From Candidatus Omnitrophota bacterium (lineage in GTDB: Bacteria; Omnitrophota; Gorgyraeia; Tantalellales; Tantalellaceae): 32,094 nt of DNA. The notes beneath the pieces were generated by a model that worked only from the letters and a program-made list of their open reading frames with translations, made no database searches and was not told where the DNA came from. The stretch's first letter is position 1; every line of letters starts with the position of its first letter. This document shows positions 1 through 8,700 of the stretch, one piece after another. Location of the stretch: contig WJMG01000043.1 in NCBI GenBank assembly GCA_014728075.1, positions 1 to 32,094 on the forward strand, in the 5' to 3' direction. Made by a program: the position numbers and the translations under genes.

Positions 1-2511
1 GAATATACCGGGTCCGCGTTCGAGGAAGGATACCTTATAGACGAAGATGGCGCTGAGGCTTTGTCGAGAGCGTTCGCGGCGGGGTCGTTGGCCATGGACC
101 GGTTTATAGAGAACATGAAAGGTATGATTTCGGTAAAAGCGCGGCCGCCGACCATAGAGGCCATAAGGCGGAGACTGTTCCCCGGCACGGATTTCCGGCC
201 ATATTCCCTTAAAGTGGCCCCCTGGCTGGAAGAGGCGCTGTTTTACGCGCTTCCGTATTCACTGTCCGTTGTTTTGTTCGGCTGGAACAGTATGATGCCG
301 GTCCTGTCCGTAGCGCTTTCCAGGATAGTTTTCGTTTTTCTGCACGGATCGGTGGGATCGCACTCGCCTCCCGAAGGAAAGGATATTACGGAGCTTTCGC
401 CGGACCGGGTGCTAGCTCTTGTCGACGGCCGTTACGGTGAACTCAGAAAGCATATCAAGGCCGACTGGGAATACGCGCAGGCCATAGCCCGCGCCATGGG
501 AATAAAGGAAGGTTCTCCCGAATGGAAAGAACTGAAGGCCATTTCTTTCGCGCACGATATAGGAGGCGTACTGGGATATAAGCCTCACGAAGAAAAGGAG
601 CGGGAGATACTCAGGGAGCTGAAGAATGCCGGTATAGACCCCGAAGGCAAGAGCCCTTCAGAGCTTGCGCTCGCGCTCTCTAAAAGGGGAGTGCGGCTTT
701 CCCCGGGAACAGCGGCTTTTCTGAATAATGCTGATCACGCCATGCAGTCCATACGCCTTCTTTATCTGGCCGGTATCCGGATCCCCGAGGATGTAAGGCT
801 GGTCATCTCAAGACACATGCAGGAGCCGACTGATCAGGATGTGGAAGGATGGACCGAGCGCCAGAAGCTTCTCTTTTCCATATTTGCCGTAGCCGATGTT
901 TTCGAGATGGGCAATAACTACTATAAACAGGTAGGCGGATATTATATGAACAAAAGCGAATTCGAGGATCCGGAGCAGACCCTTGATTTTCTCAGGAACA
1001 TCAAGTTCAGGGGAAGGGAATACATGGAGCCCGTTCTCCGGAGAACGGAAGAGCTGGTCGCTTCTGGCGGGCTTGACGAGGCAATAGAGTACAGCCGCAG
1101 CCCTTATCTTGCCGAAAGTCTGGCGAAGAGGTTGTCGGGTACATACCTCGCGCCGGCGGTGCTTTCCCTTATCAGCGTAACGGTGTCAGCTCTGCCTTTA
1201 ATACCGGGCGCGGAAGCGTTGTGGAGCCCCGGGCGGTGGATGTTCGTTCTGGCCTCTTATCTGGTGCTGGGAGCGTGCCATCTGGCGGCCACCGTCATCG
1301 CCTACGCTACGGGGTACGAACCGGCGACGATCGGGGAAGGGTTCCTCGCGCCGGACCCCGCGGAAGAGCCCGCGGGACCCTCAGACGAGAATGTGGTCAT
1401 TGTAGGTATGAGCAGGAGTGCTTACGAGTCCCTGGGCGGGGATGTCCGCGGGATACTCGGGTCGATGACGGGTGTCAGGGTTGTATTGCTTTCGTCTTCC
1501 GACAGGGGAAAAATGCTTGAAGAATTCGGAGAGAAGAGGAAAAACCTCTATCCCCGAGCCGTAATGGCGGGTATCGTCGATGTCTCCGCGGATGATGCCG
1601 CGGAAAGCGCCGTTCTGGGTTTCGCGCAGGCGATGGTGGAAGAAGTGTATAAGCGTACGCGGCCGGAAGTGGCTTTTGCCGATGGAAAGGATATCTCCGG
1701 AATGCTTTCTCTCAGGGATGTGTTCAGGGAGATCGAGGATAGATATATAGGTAAAATATATCCTCTTTATCTTTCGGAAAAAAGTGTTTTTGACCTCAGG
1801 GCCGAGAATATTTACAGGATGCACAGGAAGGATTTCAGCCGGGGCCTTGTATCTTATCTTGATGCTCTTAAAACGGAAAGAGTAGATGGAATGAGCAGGC
1901 GGTACCTTGTAACGGCCGTTAACGAAGCAGCGGATCTGAAATTCCTCGCCGAGGCTATAGGCCGGAGGAGAGAGATCATGGGCCTGGCGGAAGGGGAAGA
2001 GGACCCCGTAAAGGACATTCTTGTTTTCAAGAACGAAGAGCTTGCTGATAAGATGGACAGGCTTCTGGAAGCGACGGGGCTCGCGGACTATATTTCAGGA
2101 GACAGGGTCATAAGCGTGGTCGGGCGCGAGAAGATAACTCCCGGAGAGATAATGGAAAAGATAGCGTCCCTTTACGGGGCCAGGCCCGCTTTGAACGAAG
2201 TGGCCATAGCTAACAAGGCCGCCGTGGTCGATCTTGACAGGACCGAGCCGGGATCGATGTTCTCTTCCGATACCTCCGAGAGCATGGTCCTGGTAGATAT
2301 GCCTGACGGCCTGGTGAGCGAGCTTTACAGGCTGACGCTTGAGATAATGTCCGACAGGAAGAAAATATCCGCCATAGAAGTGGAGGGGATGATCGAGAAG
2401 ATGGAAGGGTTCAATATATTCACATTCCTGCCCGAAATCGACAGGATAGATCTCAAGGCCGAAAAAAGGATATATAACAGGTATGTAAGAGAGATATTGA
2501 CCAGGGCCTAA
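1..2511 (+). CDS. Membrane-anchored HD-domain protein, 5' end outside window
   Basis: The frame is open from base 1, so the TTG at 61 in the ORF track is unlikely to be the true start and the gene is 5'-truncated by the window. In track numbering, residues about 50-98 hold hydrophobic segments. A metal-dependent phosphohydrolase-like HD region follows: 'AHDIGG' (H165, D166), then 'NADHAMQSIRLL', 'VISRHMQEP' and 'AVADVFEM', which match the order of metal ligands in HD/HD-GYP domains; no GYP motif is seen. Residues about 365-420 are again hydrophobic (two likely membrane spans). The C-terminal 380 residues ('ENVVIVGMSRSAYESL' onward) match no family I recognise. HD proteins hydrolyse phosphate esters, often of nucleotides, but the substrate here is unknown. 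It ends 230 bases before the giant gene, which has its own promoter. Confidence 0.8.
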   Translation, partial: EYTGSAFEEGYLIDEDGAEALSRAFAAGSLAMDRFIENMKGMISVKARPPTIEAIRRRLFPGTDFRPYSLKVAPWLEEALFYALPYSLSVVLFGWNSMMPVLSVALSRIVFVFLHGSVGSHSPPEGKDITELSPDRVLALVDGRYGELRKHIKADWEYAQAIARAMGIKEGSPEWKELKAISFAHDIGGVLGYKPHEEKEREILRELKNAGIDPEGKSPSELALALSKRGVRLSPGTAAFLNNADHAMQSIRLLYLAGIRIPEDVRLVISRHMQEPTDQDVEGWTERQKLLFSIFAVADVFEMGNNYYKQVGGYYMNKSEFEDPEQTLDFLRNIKFRGREYMEPVLRRTEELVASGGLDEAIEYSRSPYLAESLAKRLSGTYLAPAVLSLISVTVSALPLIPGAEALWSPGRWMFVLASYLVLGACHLAATVIAYATGYEPATIGEGFLAPDPAEEPAGPSDENVVIVGMSRSAYESLGGDVRGILGSMTGVRVVLLSSSDRGKMLEEFGEKRKNLYPRAVMAGIVDVSADDAAESAVLGFAQAMVEEVYKRTRPEVAFADGKDISGMLSLRDVFREIEDRYIGKIYPLYLSEKSVFDLRAENIYRMHRKDFSRGLVSYLDALKTERVDGMSRRYLVTAVNEAADLKFLAEAIGRRREIMGLAEGEEDPVKDILVFKNEELADKMDRLLEATGLADYISGDRVISVVGREKITPGEIMEKIASLYGARPALNEVAIANKAAVVDLDRTEPGSMFSSDTSESMVLVDMPDGLVSELYRLTLEIMSDRKKISAIEVEGMIEKMEGFNIFTFLPEIDRIDLKAEKRIYNRYVREILTRA

Positions 2512-2583
2512 TGCCTGAAAAAGAGAAAAAGGTAAGCAAAAAAGGCACCTCCGTTAAGGTTTAAAATAGTTATAATGCTATGG

Positions 2584-2612
2584 TTGACTTTTGATAAGGT
2601 TTACGATATACT
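2584..2612 (+). promoter_or_regulatory. Sigma70-type promoter for the giant gene
   Basis: TTGACT (2584-2589), a 17-bp spacer and TATACT (2607-2612) form a near-consensus promoter about 130 bases upstream of the giant gene. A further TATAAT lies at 2715-2720 but has no convincing -35 box. Confidence 0.65.
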
Positions 2613-2647
2613 GTATTTGTGGCGTAAGAATATAAAAAAGTAAGATA

Positions 2648-2673
2648 ATCCGTTACTCGAAATGGTAACGGAT
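2648..2673. repeat. 26-bp perfect-arm palindrome in the leader of the giant gene
   Basis: ATCCGTTAC (2648-2656) and GTAACGGAT (2665-2673) are perfect 9-bp inverted arms around an 8-base spacer. It lies about 35 bases downstream of the predicted promoter and 68 bases before the start codon. It could be an operator for a dimeric regulator or a hairpin in the 5' leader. No T-run follows, so a simple terminator is unlikely. Confidence 0.6.
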
Positions 2674-2740
2674 ATACTGCTTTATCCGTACATTCTAGAT
2701 AAAAACTGTCTATATATAATACAAGAAAAGGAGAAAGGCC

Positions 2741-5700
2741 ATGACAGGTATCAAAAGAACAGGAAACCCCCTTATGAAAATGATGAGCGTGTTGCTCATT
2801 TTCACTTTCATGTTCTACAACACCAGTTTCGCGGTACCGGAAGCGGATATCGCTCCTCCGGAAGCGGCAGATGTGTCGGCCCGTCCGCTTTTATCGGAGG
2901 AAGTAGGCGTGAGTATCGACGCGGGTACCGTAAAATCCAGGTACGACGGAGAATCGGGCAAGATGGTGGTCCATATACAGGACGCTCATTGTAATTACGA
3001 AGCCCAGAGCAACATAAACAGGATACTGGAACAGCTTACCAAAGAATGCGGTATAAACATCATCTCGGTCGAGGGGGCCGAGGGGATAGTGGATACCACA
3101 TGGTTCAAGGCCTTTCCCGATGAGGAGATACGCAAGGAAGTAGCTACTTATTTCATGAAGAAAGGGGAGATCACCGGTGCCGAGTTCTTCTCAATAACTT
3201 CCGATTTTAACGGAACTATATTCGGGTCCGAAACGCGCGACTATTACATAAAGAACCTCAAGGCCTTCACCGAAGTATATCCGTACAAGGATATGATCGA
3301 GAAGTATTTTCAGAACACCGGCAATATCGCCAACAGGCTGAAATCCGTAATATATACACCCGGGCTTCGTGAAGTCGATTCCAAAATAAGGGAGTTTGAC
3401 GGCAAAGGCCTGGAACTCAGCGATTATGCCGCTTATCTTTCCAAAAAGACCCGCGATCTGCGCATAGATAACAGGGATTATCCTAATTTCGGAAAACTGG
3501 AAAAGACACTCGAATACGAGGACAAGATAGATTTCGACATAGTGGATTCCGAAAGAAGCGAGTATATCGACCTTCTCAGCAAGACGCTGTCGAAGAAGAA
3601 GATGACCGAACTGGTCGGTGAGAGTATCCGGTTCAAGAAAGGCCACATCAAGGCCGTGGATTTTTATACATATCTGAGGGAGCTGGCAAAGGAACACGAC
3701 ATTGACATGGTCCACAAGTTCCCCAACCTTTTCTACTACTACATATACACTAAACTCTACGAGGGCATAGACAACGAGAAGCTTTTCAGGGAAATAGACC
3801 TTATAGAAACGGCCCTTAAAGAGAAACTTTTTACCAGCGGGACGGAAAGAAAACTTGATAAATACTCGTCGATGCTCGATATGTATGTGAACCTGGTGAA
3901 CATAGAGCTGACGAACGACGATTACGACAGGCTTAAGGCCTATCAGAAAGAATTTACCCTGTCGGATGTGATGTCTTTCCTTAAGAGCATGGTGGACAAG
4001 TACGGGATGAACTACGCCATAAACGGAGTGCCGGCGCAGATCAGCTCCAACATGCCCCGCATGATCGATTTTTACGAGATCGCCATGAAAAGGGACAAAG
4101 CCCTTATAGACAATACCCTGAACTTTCTCAGTAACGAGGACAACGACAGGTGCGTGCTCATAGCCGGAGGTTTCCATACCAGAGGAATAAAGAAAATGCT
4201 CGAGGCGAAAGGGATATCCTATGTCGTGGTGACCCCCAAGATAACAAAAGATGTCGAGACGCCCTACATAAAGGTTTTGACCAACCAGAGGACCTCTCTC
4301 GAGGATATAATAACCGAGAGCGCGGCCATGCCCGGAGCGAAATTGTCCGAAGAGGCTCCGGCGGCGGCCAGGGCAAAATTCCTCGGCGCCCAGTTCAGGT
4401 GCCAGCTGGTGGACATGTATCTCGCTGACGATCCCGAGCTCGCCGAGATGGCTTATCTCGAGGACGCCCTGAGCGACCGGGAAGTGGCAGAAGATGTGAT
4501 GAAGGGCTGGGTACGGGAAAATGTCGACAGATGGGTATCCAGGATGGAGAAGACCGTTCCGGAGGATCTCTGGAAAGAATTGAGCGGCGACAAGTGGATG
4601 TCCCTGAGCGGCGCCTATCTGATGCTCTGCGAAAAAGCGGCCGAGAACCTGGGTAAACCCCTTGACGACAGGACCAAGGCGGTTATTTCCGGTGTTTTCG
4701 AGGACAGGTTCAGCCCCGGAAGCGAACATGTGAAAAGAGGGACGCAGGATTCGCTTACCCCGGAAGAGGTAAAAGCGATGGACAGCGCCATAAAGGAAAC
4801 CCTTGATGCTATGGAAGCCGCGGGTATTCCCAGAAGCCGGATAGAGGTGCCCAACGAGGCTACGGGCGGTGTTTTCGTAGTGCTTGACGATGAGATATAC
4901 GCCGAAGCGGCCGGAAAATACAACGCTCCCGGGGATGTGGAATGCCATCCGGGGACCAGAAGGTCCAGGCTCGCCTTCGCGAGGGGTGAAATAGGTTACG
5001 AGGATGTCGAAAAGCGGTTTTATATAAGAAGGTCCCTGTTCGATAAACTTTCACCCGGGGAGAAAGATACTTTCGCCGCGCACGAGGAACTTCACATAAG
5101 GATCGCGCTTGGCCTTGTCGATCCCGCGGAAATCGCCAAGTTCGAGAACGAGGAGGCGTATGTTAACCACCAGATCGGAGCGGATATAAGGCCCATAATG
5201 GCTTCTCTGGGCAGTGTTTCGCATATCGAGGACCTTCTCAGGGAAGATGTTAAGTACGGCTCCGCGGCAAGGGAGCACATCGAGTCGGAACGCGGAAAGA
5301 TCGCCGCGTTGAGGGCTACAGGGGACCCGTCTAAAACAGAAAGGGCCGAGGCCCTGGAGGACGAACTCGAGGATTACGCGAAGGGCGTTTACACCCGGAG
5401 GATAAACCTGGACAGGATGCAGAGCGTACTTACCGATAAGGATTACCCGGGATACGATGTCATCATAGTCAGCAGCTCCACTCCCGAGGAGGTCGAGGCG
5501 CAGCAGAAAGCGCTCGACAAGCTTTTCGAGGGAAGGAGCACGGACAACGCCGCGATGAACAACAGGGTCTGCGTTATATCGGCCCTTGATGATTCCGAAG
5601 GCGGCCAGATAATCGGCCAGTTCAACACCTGGAGGGATGCCGGGAAAAGGTTCGCCGCCTGGGCCGAAAGGAACGGGCTCGAAGAGACCGACCTCGACTC

Positions 5701-8700
5701 CCTGGTAAAGAGCGGGGATATTAAGGTAGCGGTCTACCATAACGGCGGTAAGGGGGAAAGGGCGTCACCTGCTACCCAGGCCCTCCAGAACTCCAGGGCC
5801 AAACAGAAAGTCGTGGGTAAGGTAAAGACGGCCGCGAAAGGGGAAGAGGTTGACATCGAGCTTATGGCCGGCGTCGTGCTATCGACGGCCCCTCTGGCCC
5901 TTTCCAACGACGGGTCCCGGATAGATACTTTCTGGGCCAACCAGATGGCCTACGGGACGCTTGATTTTTCCGAACTTACAAGGACTAACTACCATTTCGA
6001 CAAATTCGTTATAAAGGTGCCGGAAGACCCCAAGAAGAAGGACCTTTTCGATTACGGTACCGCGGTAATAGGAGAATCCGGACAGATACAGAAATTCCTC
6101 GCCAACAAGGTGCTTACCAGGAAGAACGATGAGACCGGCCTTTACGAGGACAACCCGGATTACGCAGAGGAGATGCGCACGCTGATGGAAGCCCCCAAAG
6201 GGGTTTTTGATTTCGGGTCTTTCAGTATGGGAAGGGAGATGCATTACGCCCTCATGGACTACTGGACCAATGTCAAGAACATATTCGATGTTATCGATTC
6301 GAGCGAGGACAATAAAGCGGGGATGTCAAGGGACATAGACCCGGCCCTTGTACAGGTGATAGTTCCCCTGGCAAACGCGCTTTCGGGGAAAGAGCTCCCT
6401 GATCTTCCGGACCCCGAAACCCTCAGATCGATGAGGTCTCTTGAACGGGACGAGGAAGGCAATATAGAAATGGCCGCGGAAAAGAAGGCCGAACTGATGG
6501 AGGCTTACGGAAAGCTCATGTCCGTGATAGACGACGCAGACGCCGCGGCGGCCATCGAAAAGATCTATAACAATCCCGAAAAACAGGATTTCGTTCTGGA
6601 ATCCATCGAGTTCTTCATACTTTACAACGAGCTGTTCAGTGACATGGACAGGGTAGTGGGCCACATAGATATGGGCGAGAACAGCCACTGGTTCGCTTAT
6701 AAGAGAATACTGGACCTCAGCAACGAGAAGTTCTACATGCTTTCGGACATAATAGGGGCCAACCAGCAGATCGGTCCCGATGGTTCCGTTGTGATGACCG
6801 ACCTTTCGCCCGACGGGCTGGACGCCATAAGGGCCGAGGACGCCAGGAGGATGAGAGGTATAACCAACGAGGAAATAGCCGTATTCCTGGTCAACGGTGA
6901 AAGGATAGCCTTGACGGCGGACCAGGTGAAACAGGGATGGAGGGACGAGGAGAACGATATCGAGGTCAGGAACTCAGTGATACAGGGCGTTACGGTCCTT
7001 CTTCCCGGTTCCAGGGTCGTGAACAGCGTAGTCAACGACTCGCAGGGTAAGATAATCGCCGAGAACTCTTACATCGAGACCACCACGGCCAGGGAAATAG
7101 AGGCTGAGAACAGTATAGTGTATTACGCCGTGGACCCGGGAACCGTGAGGGCGGACAAGACCCTCATAGCGGACGCCTTCAGGCCGGATATCGAGGACCC
7201 GAGGTTCGGGCCGGGCCACACAAGGATGGAAGCGCCCATAGGCTACGACCCCAAGGGGAAAGAGATCAACGACAAGACGCTTTTCGGGACAAATGTCTAC
7301 ACCTTCAAACAGGTAAGGGATTTTTCCGCCAGCCGTGGTGAGGTGAATTCCGAAGATCTGCAGAAGGCCGCCAGAAGCGATGTTTTCTACGACATAGTCG
7401 ACAGGCGCAGCTGGGTGAACCTGTTCAAGGACCTGAAGTTCGGGACAAGCGGTCTCAGGGCCCTTGTCTACAACCCCGGGTACGGCAGGGACGAAGAGTG
7501 GCTTTCCGATATGGATGTTTACATAAGCACACGCGGGTTCATAAGGTTCCTCCGGTCGAGAGGGGACGAACTCGTGCCCGGACAGGACATAGCTGTAGGC
7601 GGGGACTTAAGGGACTCAACTCCGAGGATCATGTACGCCGTCATGCAGGCTGTAGAGGACATGGGATACAAGGTGGATTTCGTGGGCAGGGTGCCATCGC
7701 CCGCGCTGGCGTATTACGCCATGCAGAAGGGTATACCCAGCATAATGGTCACGGGCAGCCACATCCCCGACGACAGGAACGGGGTCAAGTTCACTAAAAA
7801 GTCCGGAGAGGTGTTAAAGAGTGACGAGAAAGAGATACTGGCCAATGTCGATAAAGAGAGGGAGGAGGAATATTCCAAGACCTGGGCCGAAACGAAGTTC
7901 AACGAGGAAGGCCTTTTCAAAGAGCCCCTTGATGAGCTTCCTCCCGTCAACGACGAAGCCGTGGAACTTTATGTGAAGAGATACGCCGAGGTTTTCACGG
8001 ACAGGCCTCTCGAGGGAGAAACGGTTGTGCTTTACAAGCATTCCGCCGTGGGCAAGGACATCATCCAGAGGATATTCGAGGCCCTGGGAGCGGATGTACG
8101 GGTCATAGCCGAGAGCGAAAGCTTTGTGCCGGTCGATACCGAAAAGATATCGGACCGGACTTACGATATTCTTGCTGAGGCAGCTAAACAGGAGCCGTTC
8201 GCCATTATTTCCACCGACGGCGATTCCGACAGGCCGCTTCTTGCTGATGGAAGAGGCAAATTTCTGCCCGGAGACAAGCTGGGCGCGCTCGTGTCCATGT
8301 TCCTCGAGCCCGATTTCGCAGCTTTTCCGGTAAGCACCAATCCCGCTGTGGCAAAGAGTCTTTCCGCGGAAGGGGTCGAGATAGAACAGACAAAGATCGG
8401 GTCTCCTTATGTGATCGCCGCGATGAACGAAAAGCTGGAACAGGACCCCGAAGCGAAAGTCGTGGCGTGGGAAGCTAACGGAGGGTTCCTTACGGGAAGC
8501 GACTGGCAGATAAACGGTAACACGCTCAAGGCGCTTCCCACCAGGGATGCCGCTCTTCCGCTGATCGCGGCTATGCTGCTCGCGAAAAGGGAGGGAAAGA
8601 CGGTTGCCGAGCTCATAGACGACAAACTTCCCCCGTTCGCTACGGCGGCAGGCGTAATCGACGATAACGCCAAGGGTACGGAGGATTATACCAGCGCCAT

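Noticed and set aside
2662-2994. 110-residue plus-strand frame overlapping the start of the giant gene
   Set aside because: Out of frame with the giant gene, no ribosome-binding site, low-complexity Arg/Gly composition typical of a shadow frame.
3191-4948. 585-residue minus-strand open frame
   Set aside because: It lies wholly antisense to the giant gene, has no domain or start signal, and its length follows from the codon bias of the plus-strand gene.
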